Notes under the pieces: model-generated
What the model was told of the DNA's origin: nothing
Databases searched by the model: none
Seen by the model: the letters and a program-made list of their open reading frames with translations, nothing else
Assembly: GCF_030718995.1 (NCBI RefSeq)
Contig: NZ_CP132204.1
Location: forward strand, 2,852,001-2,916,000
Direction: 5' to 3'
Origin: Arthrobacter oryzae
Lineage (GTDB): Bacteria > Actinomycetota > Actinomycetes > Actinomycetales > Micrococcaceae
DNA length: 64,000 nt
Shown: in pieces, positions 1 through 13,749 of the stretch
Layout: the number at the start of each line of letters is the position of its first letter
Numbering within the stretch: position 1 is the stretch's first letter
Program-made: the position numbers and the translations under genes

Positions 1-2
1 AC

Positions 3-464
3 ACCGTTCGCCGCAAGGTGGCCCTGCTGACCGCCATCGGGCTCGGGGCGGTGGCGGCGCCGTTCGCGCTGGCCGCCCCGGCGCAGGCGGCCGGTACCAG
101 CTACGCCTGCTCGGTGACCCCGCTATCCCCGGTGTTCGCCGGCCACAACTCGTCGGGCCAAAAACTGGTGGACTACCGGATCCGGGTGTACTGCAACACT
201 GACCGCTACATCAACATCACGCAGGAGCGGTGGGAGGAAGACGACTGGCCCAACGGTGACGACCACCTGGGCACCTCGTACTTCAGCCGCCACCTGAACC
301 AGTACAGCGGAGTCGTGACCATTTCCAACGTCCGAACCCTGGTGGACGGCGAGATCGGCAACGAGGAGGTCTACCAGAAGGTCCGCTTCCAGGAAGGCAG
401 CAACGGCGTCTGGTCGCCGTACACCGGCTGGTACCACAGCGGCGTCACTTCAATGTCGAACTGA
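3..464 (+). CDS. Secreted hypothetical protein (5' end outside window)
   Basis: The reading frame is open to the left edge, so the true start probably lies just outside. The first visible residues, TVRRKVALLTAIG, look like the basic n-region and hydrophobic core of a signal peptide, with a likely cleavage at APAQA before AGTSYACS. A GTG at 18 could be a start, but it would remove the basic residues, so I treat the gene as 5'-partial. The mature part is about 125 residues, contains two cysteines (in YACSV and VYCNT) that could form a disulfide, and is rich in Tyr, Trp and Asn as in small secreted actinobacterial proteins. I do not recognise the family. A strong terminator follows, so it ends its transcript. 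Confidence 0.75.
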   Translation, partial: TVRRKVALLTAIGLGAVAAPFALAAPAQAAGTSYACSVTPLSPVFAGHNSSGQKLVDYRIRVYCNTDRYINITQERWEEDDWPNGDDHLGTSYFSRHLNQYSGVVTISNVRTLVDGEIGNEEVYQKVRFQEGSNGVWSPYTGWYHSGVTSMSN

Positions 465-511
465 CGCCCTTTACCCGGGGGGCGGGTCCTGACGGGCCCG
501 CCCCTGAAATG

Positions 512-550
512 CCCAAGGCCCGGTTCCCCCAACCGGGCCTTGGGTTGTTT
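512..550 (+). terminator. Rho-independent terminator
   Basis: A perfect GC-rich hairpin (arms CCCAAGGCCCGGTT and AACCGGGCCTTGGG around a 5-base loop) is followed by TTGTTT. It ends the secreted-protein gene and insulates the LacI gene downstream. Confidence 0.85.
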
Positions 551-571
551 AACCCAAGCAGTCCACCGTTA

Positions 572-585
572 TGCAAGCGCTTGCA
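572..585. promoter_or_regulatory. LacI-family operator candidate
   Basis: TGCAAGCGCTTGCA is a perfect 14-bp palindrome with the central CG typical of LacI/GalR-family operators. It lies 24 bp before the chosen start of the LacI-type gene, so autoregulation of that gene and its aldo/keto reductase partner is likely. Function is inferred from family knowledge. Confidence 0.7.
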
Positions 586-608
586 AATTGAACGCAAGGA
601 TGTCTAGC

Positions 609-1694
609 ATGGACAGCATGTTGGTCAGTGTTGAAGCGGTTGCGGAGCAAGCAGGAGTTTCGGTTTCCACGGTATCCCGAGCGCTGCGGTCCATTCCCGG
701 CGTTTCGGCAGCCACCCGCAAGCGCGTGCAGGATGCCGCCGATGCGTTAGGCTACGCGGCATCCCCTGCTGCCTCCCGCCTTGCAACGGGGAGGACCATG
801 ACCGTAGGCATCGTGGTGCCGGTGCTGGCCAAGTGGTTTTTCGGAAAAGTCATCGGTGAGGCAACGCAAAGGCTGCGGCAAGCCGGATTCGATGTGCTCC
901 TTTATGAGCTGGCCACGGCCGAACAGCGGCAGAGGTTCTTTGGCAGCGTCCATCTGCACGGCCGCACGGACGGGGTGATCATCATGGCCCTGCAGCCGAG
1001 CCGGGAGGAACTGGAATCGCTCGCTTCGCAGGGGCAGAGGGTCGCTTTGCTCGGAGCCGAGTCACCGGGTGTCGGATCCGTGAACGTGGACAACCGTGGG
1101 GCCGGGCGGGCTGCTGTGAGGCACTTGTTGAACCTCGGTCACCAGCGGGTAGCGTTCATCGGTATCCGCGCTGAGGACGGTAGTAACTTGGGCGGCGTGC
1201 CGCCTCTTCAACGGCTCATGGGCTACCGGGATGCCCTGGGCGAGGCCGGACTGGCCGGGGGCGACGTCCTTGAAGAACTCGATGAAAACAGCGTCGCGGG
1301 TGGCGCGGCTGCCATGTCCCGGCTGCTCGTCGCGGAACATGCGCCCACCGCAGCATTCGTAGCCTCCGACGAGATGGCCTTCGGTGTCCTCAAGGTTCTC
1401 CGTCAGGCAGGCTTGGACGTTCCCCGGGACTTCTCCGTGCTGGGCTTTGACAACCACGAACTGTGCGACGTGGTGGGCCTGACAACCATGGACCACGCGG
1501 TGGCCGAACAGGGCCGGGACGTCGCCGGGATCCTCTTGGACGCCTTGGACGCCTTGGACAGCAGCGTGCCCAAGGCCATTAGCCGGCCCGCCAGGCTTGT
1601 TGTCCGCGAGAGTACCGCACCACCCCGTGCCCTGCGCACCACACCTGTCGGCCCGGACTCCCGGGATTCTGCCGGTCACTCCGGTCACCTCTGA
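609..1694 (+). CDS. LacI-family transcriptional regulator
   Basis: This is a 361-residue LacI/GalR-type repressor. The N-terminal helix-turn-helix is clear (SVEAVAEQAGVSVSTVSRAL), followed by the hinge and a periplasmic-binding-protein-like sensor domain (VGIVVPVLAKWFFGKVIGEA through GFDNHELCDVVGLTTM). I chose the ATG at 609 because AAGGA at 596-600 gives 8-base spacing; ATGs at 600 and 618 are possible, and a longer frame from 540 would run through the operator palindrome and the terminator. The gene sits 11 bp before an aldo/keto reductase and probably controls it. The ligand is not evident; by family it would be a sugar or sugar derivative. Confidence 0.9.
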   Translation: MDSMLVSVEAVAEQAGVSVSTVSRALRSIPGVSAATRKRVQDAADALGYAASPAASRLATGRTMTVGIVVPVLAKWFFGKVIGEATQRLRQAGFDVLLYELATAEQRQRFFGSVHLHGRTDGVIIMALQPSREELESLASQGQRVALLGAESPGVGSVNVDNRGAGRAAVRHLLNLGHQRVAFIGIRAEDGSNLGGVPPLQRLMGYRDALGEAGLAGGDVLEELDENSVAGGAAAMSRLLVAEHAPTAAFVASDEMAFGVLKVLRQAGLDVPRDFSVLGFDNHELCDVVGLTTMDHAVAEQGRDVAGILLDALDALDSSVPKAISRPARLVVRESTAPPRALRTTPVGPDSRDSAGHSGHL

Positions 1695-1705
1695 AAGGAA
1701 ACTTC

Positions 1706-2704
1706 ATGCAATATCGCAAACTCGGCAACAGCGGCATGTACGTAAGTGCCATTGCCCTGGGAAACTGGGCCACCCACGGCGAAACCGTGGACCAGGACGT
1801 TGCCACCGCATGCGTGCAAAGGGCCCTGGACCTGGGCATCACCACCTTCGACACGGCTGATGCCTACGCGGGCACTAAAGCTGAAACGATGCTCGGCGAA
1901 GCCCTCAAAGGCGTCCGCCGGGAGGGCATCGAGGTGATGACCAAGGCGTACTTCCCCACCGGCCCCGGCATGAACGACCGCGGGCTGTCCCGCAAGCACG
2001 TGATGGAATCCATCAACGGGTCCCTGCGCCGTCTCCAGATGGACTACGTGGATGTCTACCAGGCGCACCGCTACGACTACGAAACCCCGCTGGAAGAAAC
2101 GATGGGCGCCTTCGCGGACATCGTGAGGGCCGGCAAAGCCCACTATATTGGCGTATCCGAATGGAAAGTAAAGGAAATCCGCGCCGGTGCCGCCCTGGCA
2201 GCCGAGCTGGGTATCCAGCTCGTTTCAAGCCAGCCGCAATACAACATGCTGTGGCGCGTCATCGAAGCGGAAGTAGTGCCGGCCTGCGAAGAGCTCGGGA
2301 TCACCCAGGTGTGCTGGTCACCGCTGGCCCAGGGTGTGCTTAGTGGAAAGTACGACGGCGGCCGGGCCGTGCCGTCATCGTCACGCTTCAGTGATGGTGA
2401 CGGGACGCTGAAGACTGAGCACAGGTTCATGAAGCCGGAGGTCCTGGAGGCCGTCGATAAGCTTCAGCCTATCGCCGCCGGTCTGGACGTCCCCCTGGCA
2501 ACCCTGGCCGTGGCCTGGGTCCTGGCAAACCCCAACGTCTCCGCGGCGATCGTCGGCGCCAGCCGGCCCGAACAGCTCGTAGACACGGTCAACGCTGCCG
2601 AGTTGGTCCTTGATAGCGAGACGCTCGAACTGATCGACGGCACCTTGGGTGACGTCGTGGAGCGCGATCCTGCCAAGGTGGAGTCCTTCCCCCAGCGGGT
2701 CTAG
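1706..2704 (+). CDS. Aldo/keto reductase
   Basis: A 332-residue NADPH-dependent aldo/keto reductase of the Kv-beta/YghZ-like branch, cytosolic. The catalytic tetrad is visible: Asp49 and Tyr54 (in TTFDTADAYAG), Lys80 (VMTK) and His121 (YQAHRYD). The C-terminal cofactor segment is present (AAIVGASRPEQL). A ribosome binding site GAAAGGAAA precedes the ATG by 6 bases. It follows the LacI-type gene by 11 bp, so a two-gene operon controlled through the palindrome at 572-585 is likely. The substrate, probably a sugar-derived aldehyde or ketone given the regulator, cannot be read from sequence. Confidence 0.93.
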   Translation: MQYRKLGNSGMYVSAIALGNWATHGETVDQDVATACVQRALDLGITTFDTADAYAGTKAETMLGEALKGVRREGIEVMTKAYFPTGPGMNDRGLSRKHVMESINGSLRRLQMDYVDVYQAHRYDYETPLEETMGAFADIVRAGKAHYIGVSEWKVKEIRAGAALAAELGIQLVSSQPQYNMLWRVIEAEVVPACEELGITQVCWSPLAQGVLSGKYDGGRAVPSSSRFSDGDGTLKTEHRFMKPEVLEAVDKLQPIAAGLDVPLATLAVAWVLANPNVSAAIVGASRPEQLVDTVNAAELVLDSETLELIDGTLGDVVERDPAKVESFPQRV

Positions 2705-2842
2705 GAGCGCTGCCGCGAAAGTCATTCCCTCGGCCGGGACCGTCCGTGCCGCCGTCGGACTCTTTCGCTCCGGGCCCGCCCCCACGGCACGCCAAAGTGC
2801 GGGACACTGGAAGTCACACCACCCACGAAAGCGGACCACACC

Positions 2843-3106
2843 TTGATCACTCTCCAGCAGGACGCCGACGGCTTCATCCGGATGAGCCGGCACTTCCCGG
2901 AAAAAGTCCGGATCGCCGTCACTTTTGCCGACGGCACCACGGAAGAGCTCTCCGGCGGCAGGCTCAACAAGGCCTACGACGACGCCCTGGCCGAATTCCG
3001 CGCGCAGAACAACCTGGACGCGAAGGGCTTCTCGCGGTCGCCCAAGAAAACCGGCGCCGGCAACAAAATCGACTTTGTGCCGGTCCATCCCGGCATGGGT
3101 GACTGA
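2843..3106 (+). CDS. Hypothetical protein, 87 residues
   Basis: A small soluble protein starting at TTG (MITLQQDADGF) and ending two bases before the next gene, which also starts at TTG. It contains a short beta-rich stretch (KVRIAVTFADGTTEEL) and then a Lys/Asn-rich tail. No signal peptide or membrane segment is seen. Tight packing with the following gene suggests translational coupling. I do not recognise the family. The ribosome binding site is weak, so the start is uncertain. Confidence 0.6.
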   Translation: MITLQQDADGFIRMSRHFPEKVRIAVTFADGTTEELSGGRLNKAYDDALAEFRAQNNLDAKGFSRSPKKTGAGNKIDFVPVHPGMGD

Positions 3107-3108
3107 CC

Positions 3109-3873
3109 TTGACGGAGCCCGCCAGCCGGCCCGATCCGCTGCTCTATCCGTGGGATCCGCCCGCAGCCTCGGGCGTCATGGACGCCAGCGGTTTCCAGCC
3201 CCTTGAACTGGCCGGCCTGGACGAAGCGCTCGCGGCAGCCAACGCGGCACCGCTGGAGTCCCGCTCCCTGGTGGTCTCCATCGGCTCAAATGCCAGCACC
3301 CACGTGATGCGGCGGAAGTTCGCCGCCTACCACCAGCCCGTCAGCCCGGTCCTGCCGCTGGTCCGCGGACAGCTCAGCAACATCGCGGTCGGCCACTCCG
3401 CGCACGTGAGCAGTGCCGGCTACATCGCCGCCGCCCCGTATCCCCGGCCGGGGGAGCGCACCACGGTGTGGGTTTCGTGGCTGGACGAACTCCAGCTGCT
3501 GGCCCTGGACCACACAGAACCCAACTACCGGCGGATAGAGCTCGACGGCGGCGCCTGCCCGCTTGCGCTCGAAGGAGCCGTCCAGGACGCCGAGCGTCCG
3601 GGTGACTTTTCGCTGTTCACCTCACGCTGGGGCGTGCTGACCGATGGCGACGGCGGGAAGCTCCCCTTTGTGGACCAGCCGGCACTTTTCGAGCTGCTCG
3701 CCGGGAGCGGCACCGGTGAGTATCTGGAGGAGGGAAAGTCTGTGTTCGACGGGCCGCCGGAACTCGTGGCCGAGCAACTCGCGCTGCCTTCGGTCCAGGC
3801 ATGGGCCACGGAATGGTTCAGCTCGGCCGGACTGGCCGCTCCGGCGGACTTCGACGGGTTCCGCACGGAGTAG
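3109..3873 (+). CDS. Hypothetical protein, possibly gamma-glutamylcyclotransferase-like
   Basis: A 254-residue cytosolic protein starting at TTG, two bases after the previous stop codon. Residues around 57-62 (SIGSNAS) and later WLDELQLLALDHTEPNYRRI resemble, in order and spacing, the YGSN loop and LDxxEPxYxR segment of gamma-glutamylcyclotransferase/AIG2-like proteins. This is only a motif-level resemblance; the glycine loop lacks the usual Tyr and I cannot confirm the fold. No signal peptide or transmembrane segment is seen. The pairing with the 87-residue upstream gene suggests a two-gene unit of unknown role. Confidence 0.7.
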   Translation: MTEPASRPDPLLYPWDPPAASGVMDASGFQPLELAGLDEALAAANAAPLESRSLVVSIGSNASTHVMRRKFAAYHQPVSPVLPLVRGQLSNIAVGHSAHVSSAGYIAAAPYPRPGERTTVWVSWLDELQLLALDHTEPNYRRIELDGGACPLALEGAVQDAERPGDFSLFTSRWGVLTDGDGGKLPFVDQPALFELLAGSGTGEYLEEGKSVFDGPPELVAEQLALPSVQAWATEWFSSAGLAAPADFDGFRTE

Positions 3874-3924
3874 CTTCCGGCAGCGTAAGCCGGCGGCAGC
3901 AGGACGCATCAGCAGCCGGCCGCA

Positions 3925-5169
3925 TCAGCGGGCGGCGATATGCTCCGCGATGTACTCGGCGTCGCGTCCGACTCCTGCCACGATTGACGAGCCGTGGCCG
4001 GTCAGCCACGGCAGCCCGACGGCATACAGGCCCGGGTGCTCGGTGACGCCCCGGTGGTGCCGCGGGTAGTTCCACTCGTCCAGCACCGGGATGTCTAATA
4101 TGCCGAAGTCCAGCCGGTAGCCGGTGGCCCAGATGACCGACGTGATGTTTGCGGCCCCGAGGTTCAGCCGCGCCGGTTCCGACGGCAGCCAGTCGTCCTG
4201 GCGGGGCCTATCCGATGCCGGTGCCGACATCCCTGTGGCCGCGATGTAGCTGTCGAACATCGGCTGCATCCGCTGGTAGAACGTTCGCTCAACAACGCCC
4301 AGGCGCTCCGGAAGGTCGTCGCTGAAGGTGAGTTCGCCGTCGTCGGCCGCTGTTTCCAGATGGCCGTGCAGCCGGACACCCCGGCGGCCGAGTTCGCGCA
4401 GGTGAAGGTCGTGCCCGCCGCCGGCCCCGGACACCAGCGGGTTGCACATGAACCTCGCCGCGGGGGAGGGCAACTGCCCCACGGTGAGGCCGTTCAGTCC
4501 GTAATCGGGGCCGTACTGGGCAAGGTGCATCATCCAGAAGATGATGTCCTGCCCGCGGTACCGGCGCGGCGCCTCCGGGCAGGTAGACACCGCCAGGTGG
4601 ATTTCCCGGCCTGCGGCGAGCAGCTCCTCGGCGATCTGGCCGCCCGACTGGCCGCTTCCCACAATCAGCACCGCGCCGTCCGGCAGCTGTTCCGGCTTGC
4701 GGTAATCGTTGGTGTGGAGCTGCAGGATGTGGCCCGGAAGATGCGCGGACAACGCCGGGATTTTCGGTTCCTGGTAGCCGCCGGTGGCCAGCACCACGTT
4801 GCGGGCGCGCCACCTGCCCCCGGTGGTTTCCACGTCGAAGCCGCCGTCCGCTGGCGCGATGCGCGTAACGTCCGTTCCGGTCCGCACCGGGGCGCCGATG
4901 AACTCCGCATAGTGCCGGACATATCCGATCAGCTCATCCCGTGGCATAAAAGCTTCGGGTGCCGGACCGTCATATGGCATGCCCGGCAACGTCAGTGAAA
5001 AATTCGGTGTGTTCAGGCAGAACGCGTCCCAGCGGTCCTGCCAGGCGCCGCCCAAGGCGGCACGCCGTTCCAATAACAGATGTTCGACGCCGGCCCGGCC
5101 CAGCCAGTAACTGGCCGCCAGGCCCGCCTGCCCGGCTCCGACAATAAGGGTGTTCACCAACGGTCCCAT
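3925..5169 (-). CDS. FAD-dependent monooxygenase/oxidoreductase (flavin monooxygenase-like)
   Basis: A 414-residue two-dinucleotide-binding flavoprotein. The FAD Rossmann motif GAGQAG lies at residues 11-16, and a second NADPH-type motif GSGQSG at 171-176. An ATG box (NVVLATGGYQEP) at 124-135 and HTNDY at 152-156 are typical of the CzcO/flavin-containing or Baeyer-Villiger-like monooxygenase group. The C-terminal VIWATGYRLDFG is the usual second ATG motif. It is cytosolic and stands alone, convergent with the gene before it. The substrate is unknown; it could hydroxylate or oxidise a small lipophilic compound. The ATG start at 5169 has no strong ribosome binding site. Confidence 0.88.
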   Translation of the reverse strand: MGPLVNTLIVGAGQAGLAASYWLGRAGVEHLLLERRAALGGAWQDRWDAFCLNTPNFSLTLPGMPYDGPAPEAFMPRDELIGYVRHYAEFIGAPVRTGTDVTRIAPADGGFDVETTGGRWRARNVVLATGGYQEPKIPALSAHLPGHILQLHTNDYRKPEQLPDGAVLIVGSGQSGGQIAEELLAAGREIHLAVSTCPEAPRRYRGQDIIFWMMHLAQYGPDYGLNGLTVGQLPSPAARFMCNPLVSGAGGGHDLHLRELGRRGVRLHGHLETAADDGELTFSDDLPERLGVVERTFYQRMQPMFDSYIAATGMSAPASDRPRQDDWLPSEPARLNLGAANITSVIWATGYRLDFGILDIPVLDEWNYPRHHRGVTEHPGLYAVGLPWLTGHGSSIVAGVGRDAEYIAEHIAAR

Positions 5170-5448
5170 GCAAAAACGATACGCCCGGCCGGGCAGGTTT
5201 CAAGGGGCGTAGGTGCGCGACGAAGGGGGCTGGCGGAGGCCTGGCAAGCGTCCGTGCTGCCGGCAGCGTGAGCGGCCGTCCGGCGTCGTACGTCATTTTT
5301 CCGCCGGTACAGCGATGGAGAACGAGTTTGCCGCTTGAGTCTGCAACAATGCTGGAGGTGTCCGGGCGGCTCAGCGTCCGGCACTCTCTGCCTTTGCAGC
5401 CGGGCCCGTGGGCGGCTCGGGGTACTGCGTCATGATGCGGGCCGACGT

Positions 5449-5841
5449 TCAGGGACCCGGGGACAGGATATTGAGACCGGCGTCCACAGCGGCCGCAAGC
5501 AGTTCAGCGTCATAGGCAACCAGGACGTCGGCCTGGAGCCGGATTGCCGCCGCCAGATGAATGGCATCTGCGCTGCGCAGCCGTCCGGGCAGCGCGGCCG
5601 CGTACATGAGGTCCGAGCGGGCCACGTCCAGCAGATTGATTGCGCCCAACACGGAATTGACGAGCTCGCCCTGGAGCCGGCGCCGGTGCGCCGCGCAATG
5701 AAGCTCAGTGTAGAGGAGCATGGAAGCCACAAGCTGGTCGCCCCGTCCGGCGGCCGTGGAGAGATACTCTGCCGCGGAGGAGGAGTCCATCTCCTCGATC
5801 ACCAGCTTCAGGACTGCCGACGTGTCCACGTAGATGATCAA
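5449..5841 (-). CDS. vapC: VapC-like PIN-domain ribonuclease toxin
   Basis: A 130-residue PIN-domain protein. The acidic metal-binding residues are in place: Asp6 (YVDTSA), Glu46 (YTELH), Asp92 (SADAIHLA) and Asp111 (AYDAEL). By family it is a Mg-dependent RNase that inhibits translation until bound by its antitoxin. The start overlaps the end of the upstream antitoxin by 4 bases (ATGA), the classic layout of a VapBC pair. It appears intact. The 279 bp downstream, up to the monooxygenase start, hold nothing I can identify. Confidence 0.9.
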   Translation of the reverse strand: MIIYVDTSAVLKLVIEEMDSSSAAEYLSTAAGRGDQLVASMLLYTELHCAAHRRRLQGELVNSVLGAINLLDVARSDLMYAAALPGRLRSADAIHLAAAIRLQADVLVAYDAELLAAAVDAGLNILSPGP

Positions 5842-6104
5842 CGGTCCCCGCGAAGGTCGGCCAGGATTTCCGCCGTGCTGTTCGTTGAAGCTACACGTGG
5901 CAGGGCTCGAAAATCTACGACGGCGGTGGAAGCCGGCTTGACTTGGCCCGCCAAAAGGAGCCGCTCGAAGGGGGAGGCCGACGGCGGGATCAGGGTGGCT
6001 GCGATCTCCCCGTTATTGGTCACGTCAATAATTTCCCCGTTTTTCACGCGCTCCAGGATCCTGCTGCTCTGGTTGCGCAGTTCGCGGTGCGGGATGGTTG
6101 TCAT
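5838..6104 (-). CDS. vapB: VapB-like antitoxin (Phd/YefM-type)
   Basis: An 88-residue protein whose N-terminus (TTIPHRELRNQSSRILERV, then GEIIDVTNNGEIAATLIP) is typical of Phd/YefM-fold antitoxins paired with PIN toxins. The N-terminal half should bind DNA and autoregulate; the C-terminal tail should wrap the toxin. The start at 6104 is supported by GGAGG five to six bases upstream. A much longer open frame continues upstream but overlaps the divergent gene at 6205 and lacks conserved content. It overlaps vapC by 4 bases. Confidence 0.88.
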   Translation of the reverse strand: MTTIPHRELRNQSSRILERVKNGEIIDVTNNGEIAATLIPPSASPFERLLLAGQVKPASTAVVDFRALPRVASTNSTAEILADLRGDR

Positions 6105-6204
6105 GTGAGCCTCCGTAGCAATCGTAGCAACGGCTTGTCGGCGGAGGAAGGGCCCGGCGGCGGTGATTTCGTAACTCGTCCCAGAGCTCGCATGTCCGTC
6201 TGGA

Positions 6205-7222
6205 ATGATCGCCTCTATGCAGAACGTCCCTGCCTTTGACCTGCGCATCAGCACCGCCGACACCGAGCCGGAGATTTGGCGGCGGCTCATCCTCCCGGAA
6301 ACAATCACCGTGCCGCAGTTCCACGAGGCCGTCCAGTGCGCCTTCGGGTGGCAGAACCGCCACCTGTACGGCATCCGGTGCCGCGACCGTAACGGCGAAC
6401 CGCGCGTGATTGTTGGCCCGGACGAAGCGGCTGGCGACGTTGACGCGGAGCCGGCCTCCGGCGTCGTGCTCTTTGAACTGATGGATGCGCGGGAGACAGG
6501 ACCGACTCCATTTGAGTACGAATACGACTTGGGCGACTCCTGGACGCACACAGTGGAGCTTGTAGGGTCCGGGCCGTGCCGCGAATCAGAAACACCCGGA
6601 GTTTCATGAGGCCGCCACCTGGTATTCGGAGATTACCGGTCAACGCGCCGGGGCGTTCGACGTCGGAGCCTTCGACGTCGACGCCGTCAACCGGAAGCTC
6701 GGCAGGCTCAGCCTGCAGCTATGGCCGCTGCCCGTCAACCCGGCCGGGCGGGACGCGGTTCTCCGGCCCATCATGTGGTTCCTGGAAAACTTGGCTGGGA
6801 AGGGGCTGGAACTGACAAAGGACGGCTACCTGAGGCCGGCGATGGTCCGGCGAACGCTCGGGCTGGAGAATCGGGACGCCCTCTGGGACTACATGGTGAA
6901 GACGATCGGAGCACCGAAGCACCAGGCTGTGAAGCTTATGACCCGGCTTCCGGCGCACTGGCGGGTCCAGGGGTTTGCGCCGGCCTACTCGGTCCGCGAC
7001 CAGGTCATCATCAGTGCACTCGAGGCTTCCGGCTTCGCGACGCGATCCGGCGACCCCATCCCTGAAGAGTGGGTGTGGGAAATCGACCGGACGGTGCGCC
7101 AGTCCCTGGACTGCCTCCAGTTGACGATCCCCGGCCGGCGCTTCCTGCTCGCCGAGCAGGACCTGAGCGACGGCGGCCTGAAGTTCCTTCTCCAGGTACA
7201 GGCGCTGCTGGGGGACAGGTAA
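6205..7222 (+). pseudogene. pRiA4b ORF-3-like protein, frameshifted with likely internal deletion
   Basis: The first part (6205-6609) encodes a recognisable pRiA4b ORF-3 domain: a start-proximal DLRISTADTEPEIWRRL, then FHEAVQCAFGWQNRHLYGI and YEYDLGDSWTHTVELVG. It then runs into a stop. The frame one base over continues without stops from about 6581 to 7222 (KHPEFHEAATWYSEITG, then GRLSLQLWPLPVN, then GLELTKDGYLRPAMVRR), which is the normal C-terminal part of longer family members. The cysteine-rich middle segment usually found between GPC and HPE is missing. I infer a deletion of a non-multiple of three, leaving two fragments. A separate initiation at ATG 6773 could still make a 149-residue C-terminal piece. 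Confidence 0.8.
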
Positions 7223-7344
7223 CCGGGTGTGACCCACTCCATAAAAGTCCGACGCCGGCCGTCTGGCCGTGTGGGGCGGCTGGTTTGGCCAAATTCGCCG
7301 CCATTCCGGGGTTTTTGGGCTTTTCTTTGGTGTGGGGGGTGGAT

Positions 7345-7373
7345 TTGTGTGTGGTGCTGTGGGCGTGTAAAGT
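7345..7373 (+). promoter_or_regulatory. Candidate rrn promoter
   Basis: TTGTGT (7345-7350) and TAAAGT (7368-7373) are separated by 17 bp and lie about 400 bp before 16S, as expected for an actinobacterial rRNA promoter. The rest of the 559-bp gap after the pseudogene is leader sequence without coding potential. Other promoters in the leader are possible. Confidence 0.5.
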
Positions 7374-7605
7374 AATTCGAGTCGCCGCCGCTGATGCGGA
7401 AAGATTGCGACCGACCCCCTTCTGAATGGCCTGAAAAACGGCGCCTTTATGGCGTGCGGAAACCGGGCGGGGGCCCTTCCTGTGGTGCTTGTGGTTGGCG
7501 GTAACGCCGGTTTGCAAAGCGGTCCGGGATCGGGTAAGTTTGGGAAGTTGCTCCGGAGCGAGCTGCGACTGGCTGGATGTTGGTTGTGGTGGTGCCGGGT
7601 GTGTC

Positions 7606-7630
7606 TGTTGTTTGAGAACTCAATAGTGTG
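7606..7630 (+). promoter_or_regulatory. rrn leader antitermination boxA-like element
   Basis: TGTTGTTTGAGAACTCAATA occurs here in the 16S leader and again, nearly unchanged, in the 16S-23S spacer at 9697-9720. Such repeated elements in actinobacterial rrn leaders are taken as boxB/boxA sites for the Nus antitermination complex. Confidence 0.7.
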
Positions 7631-7781
7631 CCAAGTTTGTTGATACCAATTGTTTTATTGATTGGTTGTTTTGGCCAGGTTTGTCCACCCCGTGGATGGG
7701 TCTGGTTTTTACAGCTGGTTTCAAATTTTGTGCAGCCTGGTTCCGCGTTTTCCCGTGGTTCCTGGTTGTGTCTGTTTTACT

Positions 7782-12970
<5,189 letters not shown>

Positions 12971-13174
12971 ACACCACCCCCGCAAACCGTTCAAAAGAGG
13001 TTTGCACCCAGGGGTGGTAAAAAGAAAACAAGACTGCTTGCGTCCACTATGTGGTTCCCAAACAACAAACCCGTTGCTTTGGCGAACCGACAACTAAATA
13101 ACAACACCACAATGTTGTAACCACATTTTTCCCACCCCCCAGGGCACACAACCGACGGGGGAACGGGTAACAGG

Positions 13175-13293
13175 GTTACGGCGGTCATAGCGTGGGGGAA
13201 ACGCCCGGTCCCATTCCGAACCCGGAAGCTAAGACCCACAGCGCCGATGGTACTGCACCCGGGAGGGTGTGGGAGAGTAGGTCACCGCCGGAA
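13175..13293 (+). rRNA. rrf: 5S ribosomal RNA
   Basis: About 119 nt starting GTTACGGCGGTCATAGCG and closing with GTCACCGCCG, whose ends pair as the 5S terminal stem. CCCGGTCCCATTCCGAACCC and GGGAGAGTAGG are the expected loops. The 204-bp gap from 23S has no other gene. Confidence 0.96.
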
Positions 13294-13306
13294 CATCATT
13301 CAGGTC

Positions 13307-13345
13307 GAGAGCCTCCAAACACCCGTTTGGAGGCTCTCCCGCTTT
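13307..13345 (+). terminator. rrn operon terminator
   Basis: A perfect hairpin with arms GAGAGCCTCCAAAC and GTTTGGAGGCTCTC around a 4-base loop, followed by CCGCTTT, ends the rRNA transcript shortly after 5S. Confidence 0.85.
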
Positions 13346-13376
13346 AACCACCCAAAACCCCCACCCCACCCTCACA

Positions 13377-13676
13377 CCCTCTCTCACATCCGGCACCCCT
13401 TTTGCCGGACCCTCTCTCAGTACCCGCACCTTTTCGACGGACCCTCTCGCACCCGTGCCGGGACCCGGCACACCCCACCCGGCACACCCGCCGTCGAACA
13501 CCCACCCCAGGAACTGAGAGAGCGCCCGGGGAAACCCGGCAGCAACTGCGAGAGCGCCCGGGGAAACCCGGCAGCAACTGCGAGAGCGTCGCGGGGAAAC
13601 CCGGCAGCAACTGCGAGAGCGTCCGGGGAAACCCGGCAGGAAGTGAGAGAGCGTCGCAGGGGAGAGGGAACGCTGG
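13377..13676. repeat. 32-bp tandem repeat array, locus 1 (two orientations)
   Basis: Four direct units start at 13514, 13546, 13578 and 13611, with a partial unit at 13643. Three units are 32 bp and one is 33 bp. Each has CTG[AC]GAGAGCG, then a hairpin core CCGGG-GAAA-CCCGG (the third unit has a variant stem), then CAG[CG]AA. To the left (13377-13441) two further units of 33 and 32 bp, plus the start of a third at 13442, run in the opposite orientation (complement of GTGAGAGAGGG with a related core). The same family, again at 32 bp, occurs at 46996-47135. Units abut without spacers. The array fills the gap between the rrn terminator and the SDR gene. Confidence 0.9.
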
Positions 13677-13749
13677 ACGTCCCGGCATCGTTGGAGATCC
13701 GTAGGCCCGACTCGAGGCCGGCTCATTGCACCCGCACAAAGGACTCTTC

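Noticed and set aside
2746..3102. 118-residue Arg-rich frame
   Set aside because: It lies out of frame over the better-supported 87-residue gene.
13500..13660. CRISPR array
   Set aside because: Units abut with a 32-bp period and no unique spacers; there are no cas genes; each unit contains its own hairpin. The same holds for 46996-47135.
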